A DNA stretch of 64,000 bases from contig NZ_JACIIX010000014.1 in the NCBI RefSeq assembly GCF_014205675.1, positions 1 through 64,000 on the forward strand, written 5' to 3'. The position numbers and the translations under genes were made by a program. This DNA comes from Novispirillum itersonii. Lineage in GTDB: Bacteria; Pseudomonadota; Alphaproteobacteria; Rhodospirillales; Rhodospirillaceae. Under the pieces are notes generated by a model that was not told where the DNA came from, did no database searches, and saw nothing but the letters and a program-made list of their open reading frames with translations. The number at the start of each line of letters is the position of its first letter. Positions within the stretch are counted from its first letter, which is position 1. Of this stretch, positions 32,325 to 40,768 are shown one piece after another.

Positions 32325-33305
32325 TCAGCGGTGGGCGCGGTTGAACCGCTTTTCCAGATGGGCCTGCACCCGTTCCAGCACAAAGGACAGGGCCCAGTAG
32401 AGGACGGCGGCGGTGATCAGCATTTCCAGATGCCGGAATTCGGCCCGGCCCTGCGTGCGGGCCAGAAACATCAGTTCCCACACCCCGATCACCGACACCA
32501 GCGAGCTGTCCTTCAGCATGGCTATGAACTGGTTGCCGGTCGGCGGAATGATCAGGCGCATCGACTGCGGCAGGATGATGCGGGACAGGGTGTGCCACGG
32601 GGTCAGGCCCAGCGCCCGGCTGGCCTCCCACTGGCCCTTGGGGATGCTCATGATCCCGGCGCGGAAGATTTCGGTCATATAGGCGCCGTAGCACAGCGAC
32701 AGGGCCATCACCCCGGCGGGGATGGCATCGACGACATAGCCAAGCTGCGGAATACCAAGATAGATCAGGTAGATCTGGATCAGCAGCGGCACCCCCCGGA
32801 AGAAGGAGGTGTAGAACGAGGCGACCGCCACGGCAAAACCGTTGCCGGACAGTTTGGCGGTTGATCCCAGCAGGGCGAACACGAAGGCAAAGGCGATGGA
32901 GATCGCCGACACATAGACGGTGGTCAGCACCCCCTGTGTGATCATGAAGCCGACCTTGGTGCCGATGAAACTGTAGGACAGATCAAAGCTGTCGAAGAAC
33001 ACCAGAAACAGCAGCAGGAGTTCCGTCCACACGGCGATGACCTGCCCGCGCAGCGGCAGCTTGCCGATCAGGTGGATATTGGCGGTAAAGGCCAGTGCCA
33101 GGGTCAGGGCAACGGCCACGGTGCGCAGGGCCGGGGCCGACAGGCTGTTGACCACCGGGGCCAGCAGGCCGCCAAGGCCGGATTGACCGGCACCGGACAG
33201 ACAGGCGGCGGCGAAGACCACGGCGGCGGTTCCGCCGAGAAATGCCGGGCTGTCCGTCATCCGGGGCCGGATTACGTTGTCTTGATACATAAGGGGGTGT
33301 CCCAT
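32325..33305 (-). CDS. Amino-acid ABC transporter permease with N-terminal membrane extension
   Basis: The 326-residue HisM/GlnP-family permease has the family core in about the last 215 residues (GVLTTVYVSAISIAFAFVFA through SFFRGVPLLIQIYLIYLGIP and the EAA loop EASRALGLTPWHTL). About 110 residues with two or three extra hydrophobic segments precede it. Only one permease gene is present, so it should work as a homodimer. Three nearby in-frame ATGs (codons 1, 6 and 16) are possible starts, none with a clear ribosome-binding site. Confidence 0.88.
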   Translation of the reverse strand: MGHPLMYQDNVIRPRMTDSPAFLGGTAAVVFAAACLSGAGQSGLGGLLAPVVNSLSAPALRTVAVALTLALAFTANIHLIGKLPLRGQVIAVWTELLLLFLVFFDSFDLSYSFIGTKVGFMITQGVLTTVYVSAISIAFAFVFALLGSTAKLSGNGFAVAVASFYTSFFRGVPLLIQIYLIYLGIPQLGYVVDAIPAGVMALSLCYGAYMTEIFRAGIMSIPKGQWEASRALGLTPWHTLSRIILPQSMRLIIPPTGNQFIAMLKDSSLVSVIGVWELMFLARTQGRAEFRHLEMLITAAVLYWALSFVLERVQAHLEKRFNRAHR

Positions 33306-33601
33306 GACTGCGAAGCCGGACCCGTCGGTTATCTGGGGAGGACGGGTTTTGTTGTTACAATGATCTTGCGGGAGCAGGCCGCCGGGAAGAACCCGGCGTT
33401 CTGATGAAAATTTCCGGAAAAACCCGTCGTATTTTGAATAAACCCTGCGATCTGCTTTTCCGGACGGCGTTTTGCAGGCAAAGCGCCGGGTTATTCCGGT
33501 CAGGCACCCGGCCTGCGGGAAAGACTGTTCTTTTGGGCAGGAATCGGAAACGATCCGGGGAGCGTTTCTGACTCCCCCAACAAAAACAGCGAGTTCCCAT
33601 C

Positions 33602-34072
33602 ATGTCCGTTCTGACCACTCTGTTGACCCTGCTGGCCGCCCTGACCGCCGGAGCGATTGTGCCGCTTCAGGGCGGGGCCAATGCCGCGCTGGGCCGGGCG
33701 CTGGGCCATCCCCTGCTGGCCACCACCGCTTCTCTGACTGTCAGTCTGCTGGTGATGATTCCGTTGCTGCTGGTGCTGCGGGTGCCGTTCCCGGCCTTTG
33801 GGGCGGCGCTGGCCGGGCCGTGGTGGCTGTGGACCGGCGGTCTGGCCGGGGTGTTTTACCTGACGGCGGCGCTGACCCTGTCGCCGGTGATGGGGGCCAG
33901 CATGTTCATGGCGGCGGTGATTGCCGGGCAGATGGTGCTGTCGCTGCTGATGGATCAGTACGGCTGGATGGGCTTTCCGCTGCGCCCGGTCAGCGGCCTG
34001 CGGCTGCTGGCGGTCGGGCTGGTGATTGCCGGGGTGGTGGTGCTGTATATCGCCAACACCACCGAGACCTGA
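33602..34072 (+). CDS. DMT-superfamily small membrane protein (DUF606/YdcZ type)
   Basis: The 156-residue protein has five hydrophobic segments. The N-terminal pattern 'GAIVPLQGGANAALGRALGHPLLA' and central 'WWLWTGGLAGVFYLTAAL' mark the DUF606/YdcZ family, half-size relatives of drug/metabolite transporters. The substrate is unknown. It is transcribed away from the amino-acid importer across a 296-base gap that contains a GCCGGG-AAGAA-CCCGGC hairpin (33381-33397) but no clear promoter. Confidence 0.8.
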   Translation: MSVLTTLLTLLAALTAGAIVPLQGGANAALGRALGHPLLATTASLTVSLLVMIPLLLVLRVPFPAFGAALAGPWWLWTGGLAGVFYLTAALTLSPVMGASMFMAAVIAGQMVLSLLMDQYGWMGFPLRPVSGLRLLAVGLVIAGVVVLYIANTTET

Positions 34073-34080
34073 GAGTCCGG

Positions 34081-34848
34081 TTATCCGAGGATCAGGCGTG
34101 GACCGCACTGCCGGATCATTTCTGCCGCATCGGGGGAGACCCCGGTGTCGGCGGTGACGATGTCAAACTGATCCAGCGGCGTGAAGTAGAACGGCTTTAC
34201 GGCGTCAATCTTGGTGGCGTCCACCACCAGCACCTTGGTCAGGGCATTGGCCATGGCGGTCTGCTTGATCGCCACTTCATGGCTGTTGGAGCAACTGACC
34301 CCCCGGGTGCCATGGACTCCCCCGGCGGAAATGAAGGCCTTGTCGATCCGCAAGCCTTCCAGCTGGGTCAGTCCGGCGGCCCCGGAGAAGGAAGCCGAGG
34401 ACGGATGATAGACCCCGCCGAGCAGGATCACCTGCAATCCCGGCCTGCGGCAGACGATTTCCGCCACGTTGATGGCGTAACAGATCACCGTCAGCCGGAT
34501 GTCATCGGGCAGGGCGGCGGCCAGATGCGGGATGGTGGTGCCGCAGTCCAGAAAAATGGTCTCATGCGGCTGGATCAGGGCGGCGGCGGCCTGACTGGCG
34601 GCGCGTTTGGCCTCGGTATGGCTCGACTGTTCCTGATCGAACACATAGCCCTTGGCTGCTGAGGCGGCCGGAGGGGTGACGATATAGCCGCCCAGATAGG
34701 TCAGGCAGCCGTCACAGGCGGCGATATCCCGCCGGACCGTCATTTCCGAGACCCCCAGCATTTCGGCGGCATCTTTCAGCCGCAGGACGTCGCGGGCCTC
34801 CAGGGCGTCGCGCAGACGGTCGATTCGCTGCTGCCGTTTCGCTGACAT
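34081..34848 (-). CDS. DeoR-family transcriptional repressor
   Basis: The 255-residue regulator has an N-terminal helix-turn-helix (about 18-55; KDAAEMLGVSEMTVRRDI, the DeoR signature). The C-terminal DeoRC sugar-phosphate sensor domain shows IFLDCGTTIPHLAAAL, VILLGGVYHPSS and DKAFISAGGV. It is divergent from deoC across 313 bases holding two palindromes, so it very likely controls the deoxyribose-type genes. The start is preceded by GAGGG. Confidence 0.92.
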   Translation of the reverse strand: MSAKRQQRIDRLRDALEARDVLRLKDAAEMLGVSEMTVRRDIAACDGCLTYLGGYIVTPPAASAAKGYVFDQEQSSHTEAKRAASQAAAALIQPHETIFLDCGTTIPHLAAALPDDIRLTVICYAINVAEIVCRRPGLQVILLGGVYHPSSASFSGAAGLTQLEGLRIDKAFISAGGVHGTRGVSCSNSHEVAIKQTAMANALTKVLVVDATKIDAVKPFYFTPLDQFDIVTADTGVSPDAAEMIRQCGPRLILG

Positions 34849-34987
34849 GGCACATCCCTCTGTTCTGACTCTGGTGTTTTTTGCCGTGCTGCACTGCCGG
34901 AGCGGGAGCCGGATTTTTGTTATAATGATTACACGAGATCACAGTTTAGCCCGTCAGAGCCTTGCGTTTCTATGGTTCATCGGGCGC

Positions 34988-35004
34988 ATATTGCGTTGCA
35001 ATAT
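34988..35004. promoter_or_regulatory. Palindrome ATATTGC-GTT-GCAATAT, operator candidate
   Basis: A perfect seven-base dyad with a three-base centre lies in the middle of the divergent region, 140 bases from the repressor start and 158 from deoC. Its sequence differs from the deoC-proximal palindrome, so a second regulator or a second binding mode is possible. Confidence 0.45.
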
Positions 35005-35066
35005 AAAGCTTAAGCGATTTTTGCCGTTGACGCTCATGAAGTTCGTGTGGAACGATCCTACCACAA

Positions 35067-35086
35067 AATGTTAAGATGTTAACATT
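35067..35086. promoter_or_regulatory. DeoR-box-like palindrome upstream of deoC
   Basis: AATGTTAA-GATG-TTAACATT is a perfect eight-base dyad with a four-base centre. Its core TGTTAAGATGTTAACA has the same length and outer bases as the enterobacterial DeoR operator (TGTTAGAATTCTAACA). It lies 75 bases before deoC and is the best operator candidate for the divergent DeoR-family repressor. Confidence 0.65.
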
Positions 35087-35161
35087 GATGATGCGCCCCC
35101 GCCGTACTGAGCCGCCGAACTGACAGGCTCCGGCCCCCCGGGCGCCACGGAGTATCATGGG

Positions 35162-35836
35162 ATGACTTTTCCTGCCCCCAACACCGCTGATCTGACCGGC
35201 CCGCTGCTGGCTTCGGTGATTGATCACACCCTGCTGAAGCCCGAGGCCACCCCGGGCGATATCGCCCGCCTGTGTGAGGAGGCGGTGCGTCATCAGTTCA
35301 AGGCAGTGTGTGTCAACGCCCTGTACCTTCCGGAGGTCGCCCGCCGTCTGGCCGGCAGCGCGGTGGCCGCCTGCGCCGTGATCGGCTTCCCGCTGGGGGC
35401 GATGCCGACCGAGGTCAAGGTGGCGGAAACCCGCTGGGTGGTGGCCCATGGTGCGCAGGAAGTGGACATGGTGATCCCGGTCGGCCTGCTGAAGGCCGGG
35501 CAGCTGGATGCGGTGCGGGCCGATATCGCGGCGGTCAAGGCTGCCTGCGGCGATGCCCTGCTGAAGGTGATCATCGAGGCCTGCCTGCTGACCGACGCCG
35601 AGAAGGTGGCGGCCTGCCGCCTGAGTGCCGAGGCCGGGGCCGATTACGTCAAGACCTCAACGGGTTTTTCCAGCGGCGGGGCCACCGTGGCCGACGTCGC
35701 ACTGATGCGGCAGACCGTGGGGGATGCGCTGGGGGTCAAGGCCTCCGGCGGGATCCGTACCCGCGAAACGGCCCTGGAAATGGTGGAGGCCGGTGCGTCG
35801 CGCATCGGGGCCAGCGCCGGGGTTTCGTTCCTCTGA
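35162..35836 (+). CDS. deoC: Deoxyribose-phosphate aldolase
   Basis: The 224-residue class I aldolase cleaves 2-deoxyribose-5-phosphate into glyceraldehyde-3-phosphate and acetaldehyde. Family landmarks are [11 protein letters not shown] (18-28), [31 protein letters not shown], the EVDMVIPVG motif, [14 protein letters not shown] and the Schiff-base lysine in DYVKTSTGF, followed by VKASGGIRT. Length is typical. It heads the deoxyribose-type gene series facing the DeoR repressor. Confidence 0.96.
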   Translation: MTFPAPNTADLTGPLLASVIDHTLLKPEATPGDIARLCEEAVRHQFKAVCVNALYLPEVARRLAGSAVAACAVIGFPLGAMPTEVKVAETRWVVAHGAQEVDMVIPVGLLKAGQLDAVRADIAAVKAACGDALLKVIIEACLLTDAEKVAACRLSAEAGADYVKTSTGFSSGGATVADVALMRQTVGDALGVKASGGIRTRETALEMVEAGASRIGASAGVSFL

Positions 35837-35845
35837 TCCGTTCCC

Positions 35846-35895
35846 GCCGGGAAGATCCTTCCCGGCCCATCAACAACCGCCTGCATCAATGCAGG
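35846..35895 (+). other. Two hairpins between deoC and the sugar binding-protein gene
   Basis: GCCGGGAAG-ATC-CTTCCCGGC (35846-35866) and CCTGCAT-CA-ATGCAGG (35880-35895) are perfect stems. Neither is followed by a U-run. They may act as partial attenuators or processing sites separating deoC from the importer genes. Confidence 0.45.
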
Positions 35896-35974
35896 GGCCT
35901 CTCTCGCCGGTCCGTCCGGGCCGGATCTCAGGTACCAGAGAAACCGGGAAACACGTCCTCAGGAGTTATCCACC

Positions 35975-37021
35975 ATGAAAAAGTTCCTGTCCTCCCTGCT
36001 GGTTGCCGGTGCGCTGGCCATCAGCCCGGCTCTGGCGTCGGAGCCGGTGCCGACCCCGGACAACATCCAGACCTTCACCGCCAAGACCACCGGCAAGACC
36101 TACAGCATCGCCACCGTCGTCAAGGTGGACGGGATTGCGTGGTTTGACCGTATGCGCGACGGCGTGAAGCAGTTTGGCGCCGATACCAAGCATGACACCT
36201 GGATGGTCGGCCCCAGTCAGGCCGACGCCGCCGCGCAGGTGCAGCTGATCGAAAACCTGATCGCACAGGGCGTGGACGCCATCTGCATCGTGCCGTTCTC
36301 GGTGGAAGCGGTGGAACCGGTGCTGAAGAAGGCGCGTGACCGTGGCATCGTCGTGATCGCCCATGAAGCGTCGAACATCAAGAATGCCGACTACATTCTG
36401 GAAGCCTTCGACAACAAGGCTTACGGCGCCAAGCTGATGGAAGTTCTGGGCGGTTATATGGGCGGTGAAGGCAAGTATGTCGCCACCGTCGGCAGTCTGA
36501 CCTCCAAGTCGCAGAACGAATGGATCGACGGTGCCGTTGCCTACCAGAAGGAACACTTCCCGAAGATGCAGCTGGTCACCAACCGGCTGGAAACCTATGA
36601 CGATGCCAACACCGACTACAACAAGCTGAAGGAAGTGCTGACCACCTATCCCGATATCAAGGGGATTGTCGGGGGTCCGATGCCGACCTCTGCCGGGGCC
36701 GGTCGCCTGATTTCCGAACGTAACCTGAACGGCAAGCTGTTCTTCGCCGGGACCGGTCTGGTGTCGGTGGCCGGGGAATACCTGACCAAGGGCAACATCC
36801 AGTACATCCAGTTCTGGGATCCGGCGGTGGCCGGTTATGCCATGAACATTCTGGCGGTGAAGGCGCTGACCGGTAAGGGCGGCGACATTAAGGCCGGTCT
36901 GGATCTGCGTCTGCCGGGCTACAACAACCTGTCCACTCCGGCCGGTGCCACGGGCAATCTGGTTTATGGTCAGGGCTGGGTCGGTGTGACCAAGGAAAAC
37001 ATGGGTAAGTATAACTTCTGA
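35975..37021 (+). CDS. Sugar ABC transporter substrate-binding protein
   Basis: The 348-residue periplasmic protein of the ribose/rhamnose/AI-2 family has signal peptide MKKFLSSLLVAGALAISPALA. Typical segments are 'GIAWFDRMRDGVKQFGADTKHD', 'QADAAAQVQLIENLIAQGVDAI' and 'PFSVEAVEPVLKKARDRGIV'. Its neighbours predict 2-deoxyribose or a related pentose as ligand. AGGAG precedes the start. Confidence 0.93.
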   Translation: MKKFLSSLLVAGALAISPALASEPVPTPDNIQTFTAKTTGKTYSIATVVKVDGIAWFDRMRDGVKQFGADTKHDTWMVGPSQADAAAQVQLIENLIAQGVDAICIVPFSVEAVEPVLKKARDRGIVVIAHEASNIKNADYILEAFDNKAYGAKLMEVLGGYMGGEGKYVATVGSLTSKSQNEWIDGAVAYQKEHFPKMQLVTNRLETYDDANTDYNKLKEVLTTYPDIKGIVGGPMPTSAGAGRLISERNLNGKLFFAGTGLVSVAGEYLTKGNIQYIQFWDPAVAGYAMNILAVKALTGKGGDIKAGLDLRLPGYNNLSTPAGATGNLVYGQGWVGVTKENMGKYNF

Positions 37022-37034
37022 TCCCTGTCCGCAG

Positions 37035-37069
37035 CCGTTCCCGGGCCGCTTGTCCCGGCCGGGGAACGG
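37035..37069 (+). other. Hairpin after the sugar binding-protein gene
   Basis: CCGTTCCC (37035-37042) pairs with GGGAACGG (37062-37069) and further GC pairs form inside. With no U-run, it is probably a message-stabilising hairpin that raises binding-protein output over the membrane subunits, which start 124 bases later. Confidence 0.5.
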
Positions 37070-37192
37070 TGACGCGCCAAGGTACTGCGGGGCAGGGCGA
37101 AAGCCGCTGCCCCGTTGCCGCCGGAAGGGTCTCCGTCAGGGGATCCGGTCCGGGCAGGCCCACAGAAAAGACCCCAAGTGGCGGAACCGGTC

Positions 37193-38695
37193 ATGTCGGA
37201 CATCTTCTTAGACCTGCGCAATATCCGGAAAGAATTTTCCGGCGTTGTCGCCCTCGATAATCTTTCCCTGACCATCCGGACCGGGGAAATCCACTGTCTG
37301 GCCGGGGAAAACGGCTCCGGGAAATCCACCGTCATCAAGGTGATTTCCGGGGTGTACCAGCCCGATGGCGGCGAGATTTACCTGAACGGCAAGCCGTGCC
37401 AGAAACTGACCCCGATCAGCGCCATCGCGCAGGGGGTACAGGTGATCTATCAGGATTTCTCGCTGTTCGGGAACCTGACGGTCGCCGAGAATCTGGCGAT
37501 GAACGTGCATCTCGGCAACCGCCGCCACCTGATGAACTGGCGCGAGACCCGCGCCATCGCCGAGGAGGCGGTCAAGCGGCTGGGGGTCGATCTGGATCTG
37601 GACGCTGAAGTGGCCAGCCTGCCGACGGCGGGTAAGCAGCTGGTGGCGATTGCCCGGGCCCTGATGTCCGACGCCCGCCTGATCATCATGGATGAACCGA
37701 CCACCGCCCTGACCCGCAAGGAGGTGGAAACCCTGTTCCGCATCGTGCGGGATATTCAGGCCCGGGGCATCGCCATCCTGTTCGTCAGCCACAAGATGCG
37801 CGAGATGCTGGAAATCAGCGAACGCCTGACCGTGGTGCGCAACGGCAGGAAGGTCGCCGAAGGCCCGATCTCTGAATTCGACGAGCCGACCATCACCCGC
37901 CATATGACCGGCACCGACATCCGCCATCAGCCCTATGTCTGGACCCCGCCCGCCGGAACGGTTCCGGCCCCGCGGCTGGAAATGCGCAATGTCAGCCTGC
38001 CCGGTGTCCTGCAGGACCTGAGCCTGAGCATCCGTCCCGGCGAGATTGTCGGCCTGTCCGGTCTGCTCGGCTCCGGCCGGACCGAAGCGGCGCTGACCCT
38101 GTTTGGCATGAAACCGGGTTATGGCGGCGAGATTCTGGTGGATGGCAAGCCGGTGCGCCTGCGCAGCGTGCATGACGCCATCGAGGCCGGGATTGCCTAT
38201 GTGCCGGAAGACCGCCTGAGCGAAGGGCTGTTCCTGCCGCAGAGCATCAACCGCAACATGCTGGCCACCTGTTATGAACGGCTGGCCCCGCGCTGGGTGA
38301 TCAACCGCCGCAAGGCGGAGGAACTGACCGGCGGCATGTTCCGGGCCATGCAGATTGCCGCCCGCTCCGGCGAGCAGGCGGTCAACCAGCTCTCCGGCGG
38401 CAACCAGCAGCGGGTGGTGATCGGTCGCTGGCTGCTGACCGATGCCCGGATCCTGATCCTGAACGGCCCGACTGTCGGCGTTGACGTTGGGTCGAAGGCG
38501 GAAATCCATCACAAGATCCGCGATCTGGCCGTGCAGCACGGGCTGGCGGTGCTGATGATCTCCGATGATGTGCCCGAACTGGTGCAGAACTGTAACCGTA
38601 TCGTCCTGATGCATCGCGGCCGGTTTGTCGAGGAGGTGGAGAGTGCCACCACCTCGGAAGACCGGATCGGCGAAACGCTCAAGACTTTTACCTGA
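37193..38695 (+). CDS. Sugar ABC transporter ATPase with two nucleotide-binding domains
   Basis: The 500-residue RbsA/MglA-type ATPase has a first domain with Walker A GENGSGKST and LIIMDEPTTALT. The second domain has the degenerate GLLGSGRTE, a conserved LSGGNQQRVVIGRW signature and ILNGPTVGVDVG. A catalytically weak C-terminal domain is usual for this family, but NGPT in place of DEPT is worth noting. The start MSDIFLDLRN was chosen at the beginning of domain similarity. A longer in-frame start lies in the intergenic hairpin region. Confidence 0.93.
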   Translation: MSDIFLDLRNIRKEFSGVVALDNLSLTIRTGEIHCLAGENGSGKSTVIKVISGVYQPDGGEIYLNGKPCQKLTPISAIAQGVQVIYQDFSLFGNLTVAENLAMNVHLGNRRHLMNWRETRAIAEEAVKRLGVDLDLDAEVASLPTAGKQLVAIARALMSDARLIIMDEPTTALTRKEVETLFRIVRDIQARGIAILFVSHKMREMLEISERLTVVRNGRKVAEGPISEFDEPTITRHMTGTDIRHQPYVWTPPAGTVPAPRLEMRNVSLPGVLQDLSLSIRPGEIVGLSGLLGSGRTEAALTLFGMKPGYGGEILVDGKPVRLRSVHDAIEAGIAYVPEDRLSEGLFLPQSINRNMLATCYERLAPRWVINRRKAEELTGGMFRAMQIAARSGEQAVNQLSGGNQQRVVIGRWLLTDARILILNGPTVGVDVGSKAEIHHKIRDLAVQHGLAVLMISDDVPELVQNCNRIVLMHRGRFVEEVESATTSEDRIGETLKTFT

Positions 38696-38706
38696 GGAGG
38701 GGAACG

Positions 38707-39684
38707 ATGGCCTGGTTCCGCCGTTCGGAAGTGGTCATCGCGGGCATCCTTATGCTCGCCATGATCCTCATCGGTCTGATCAATCCGGCGTTCTGGGGGC
38801 TGGATAACCTGTTCAGTCTCCTGCGCTCCAACGTCATCATCGGCATTATGGCGCTGGGCGTCCTGCTGGTGATGATTTCCGGGGGCATTGATGTCTCCTT
38901 TCCCGCCTTTGCCGTGGCGGCGATGTATCTGACCGTCAAGGCGATGATCGCGCTGGGCATGGATGGTGTCGCCCTGCCGATGGCAATGGCCACCCTGATG
39001 GGCATGGCCTTCGGCTGCGTCAACGCCGTGTTTGTCCATAATTTCCGGATGATTCCGCTGATCGTCACGCTGGGCACGTCCGGCATGGTGCGTGGCTTCC
39101 TGCTGGGGGTGGTCGGCACCAGCATGATCAACATCAACGCCATGCCGCAGTCGCTGCTGGAATTTGCCAAGACTGACATCATCAGCCTGAGCAAGCCGGA
39201 CGGCACCACCTATGGCCTGACGGCGATGGTGCTGGTTTATGGCGGGCTGGCCCTGCTGATGCATCTGGTGCTGCGCTACACCATGATCGGGCGCAGCGTC
39301 TATGCCTACGGCGGTGATGCCGAGGCAGCCCGCCGCGCCGGGTTCAATCCGGCCAAGACGGTGTTCTTCGTTTATGCCGTCGCCGGGGCGCTGGCCGGGT
39401 TTGCCGGTCTGCTGCACAGCGGCATGATCTGGCTGGCCAATCCGCGTGACTTCGTCGGGCTGGAGCTGGACGTGATCGCCGCCGTGGTGCTGGGCGGGGC
39501 GTCGATCTTCGGTGGCCGGGGATCGGTGCTGGGGACCATGCTGGGGGTGTTCATGCTGGTGATGGTCAAGAACAGCCTGATCATCATGAAGGTCGATACC
39601 ACATGGCAGCGTGTGGCCGTCGGCATCATCATCATCATTGCCACCGCCCTGACGGCGTGGCGTGACCGCCGCCGTCAGGCGTGA
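38707..39684 (+). CDS. Sugar ABC transporter permease (first)
   Basis: The 325-residue RbsC/BPD_transp_2-family permease has about nine hydrophobic segments, 'LLVMISGGIDVSFPAFAVAA' near residues 55-75 and 'AGLLHSGMIWLANPRDFVGLELDVIAAVVLGG' near 240-270 (the family's conserved GG loop). The ribosome-binding sequence GAGGAGGGG is strong. It pairs with the next permease. Confidence 0.93.
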   Translation: MAWFRRSEVVIAGILMLAMILIGLINPAFWGLDNLFSLLRSNVIIGIMALGVLLVMISGGIDVSFPAFAVAAMYLTVKAMIALGMDGVALPMAMATLMGMAFGCVNAVFVHNFRMIPLIVTLGTSGMVRGFLLGVVGTSMININAMPQSLLEFAKTDIISLSKPDGTTYGLTAMVLVYGGLALLMHLVLRYTMIGRSVYAYGGDAEAARRAGFNPAKTVFFVYAVAGALAGFAGLLHSGMIWLANPRDFVGLELDVIAAVVLGGASIFGGRGSVLGTMLGVFMLVMVKNSLIIMKVDTTWQRVAVGIIIIIATALTAWRDRRRQA

Positions 39685-39695
39685 GGGAGGCCGGA

Positions 39696-40712
39696 ATGAA
39701 CACCGAACTGAACAGCGGCCCGAAAAACGGTTTCGACATCCGCCGCCTGATCAACCGTGACAACAATATTGTCCAGCTTCTGCTGATGACGGTGCTGATC
39801 TTTGTGGTCATGACCGCCCTCAGCCCTGACAAGTTCCTGCGGTACTACAATTTTGAATCCCTGACCTACCTGTTCCCGGAACTGGGGCTGCTGGCGATTG
39901 CGATGATGATTGCCATGCTGACCGGCGGCATTGACCTGTCGGTGGTCGGTATTGCCAACCTGTCAGGCATTCTGGCCGGGGTGATATTCCATAAAATCGC
40001 CGGGGACAGCGGCGTGGCAGGCACCGGTTTTCCCACCGTGCTGCTGGGCATCGGCGTTGCCATCGCCACCGGGGCGGTGGCCGGGGCCATCAACGGGCTG
40101 CTGATCACCCGGATGAACATCACGCCCATTCTGGCGACGCTGGGCACCGGGCAGGTCTACACCGGTCTGGCGGTGGTGCTGACCGGTGGTCCGGCCATCG
40201 TCGGGTTCCCCGACATGTGGTCCTTCATCGGCAATGGCAAGATCCTTGGCCTTGCCACCCCGTTCGTGCTGTTTCTGGTGCTGATGGTGCTGCTGGCGTG
40301 GGTGCTGACCCGCACCACCTTCGGCATCAACCTGATGCTGATCGGCACCAACCCCAAGGCGGCCCTGTTCGCCGGATTGAAGCGGGAACGGATGGTGCTG
40401 TACAGCTACATCCTGACCGGGGTGCTCGGCTCCATCGCCGGGATCATGCTGTCCGGGCGGACCAACGCCGCCAAGTCGGATTATGGAACATCTTACCTGT
40501 TGCAGGCGGTGCTGATCGCCGTGCTGGGCGGAACCAACCCGGCGGGCGGCAAGGGCTCGGTGATCGGGGTGTCGATCGCGGTGATCGCCCTGATGCTGCT
40601 GTCCAGCGGCTTTACCATCCTGCGGTTTTCCAACCATCTGGTCGATTTCATCTGGGGCGCGTTCCTGCTGCTGGTGATCGCCCTGAATGCGTGGAAAAAC
40701 CGGGGCCGTTAA
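39696..40712 (+). CDS. Sugar ABC transporter permease (second)
   Basis: The 338-residue RbsC-type permease has a polar N-terminus (MNTELNSGPKNGFDIRRLIN), the conserved 'MLTGGIDLSVVGIANLSGI' and 'LQAVLIAVLGGTNPAGGKG' motifs. The ATG was chosen because GAGGGAGG precedes it at ideal spacing. The two permeases are divergent in sequence, as in other heterodimeric sugar importers. Confidence 0.93.
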   Translation: MNTELNSGPKNGFDIRRLINRDNNIVQLLLMTVLIFVVMTALSPDKFLRYYNFESLTYLFPELGLLAIAMMIAMLTGGIDLSVVGIANLSGILAGVIFHKIAGDSGVAGTGFPTVLLGIGVAIATGAVAGAINGLLITRMNITPILATLGTGQVYTGLAVVLTGGPAIVGFPDMWSFIGNGKILGLATPFVLFLVLMVLLAWVLTRTTFGINLMLIGTNPKAALFAGLKRERMVLYSYILTGVLGSIAGIMLSGRTNAAKSDYGTSYLLQAVLIAVLGGTNPAGGKGSVIGVSIAVIALMLLSSGFTILRFSNHLVDFIWGAFLLLVIALNAWKNRGR

Positions 40713-40768
40713 CCGGTCTGTCGTTCTGGCGTGCGCCCCGGCGGAACCGGGGCGCGGGGAGGGATACT

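Larger units (their letters stand above)
34849..35161. other. Divergent regulatory region between deoR-type gene and deoC
   Basis: This is an AT-rich segment with TATAAT at 34921 and a TTGACG at 35027 as possible promoter parts. It also holds two perfect dyads, ATATTGC-GTT-GCAATAT and AATGTTAA-GATG-TTAACATT (listed separately). No small gene is apparent. I could not pair the promoter hexamers at normal spacing with confidence. Confidence 0.6.

Noticed and set aside
34921-34943. Possible CRP-type site around ATTACACGAGATCACA in the deoR-deoC region
   Set aside because: Only the right half (TCACA) fits; the left half does not pair with it, so the match is no better than chance.
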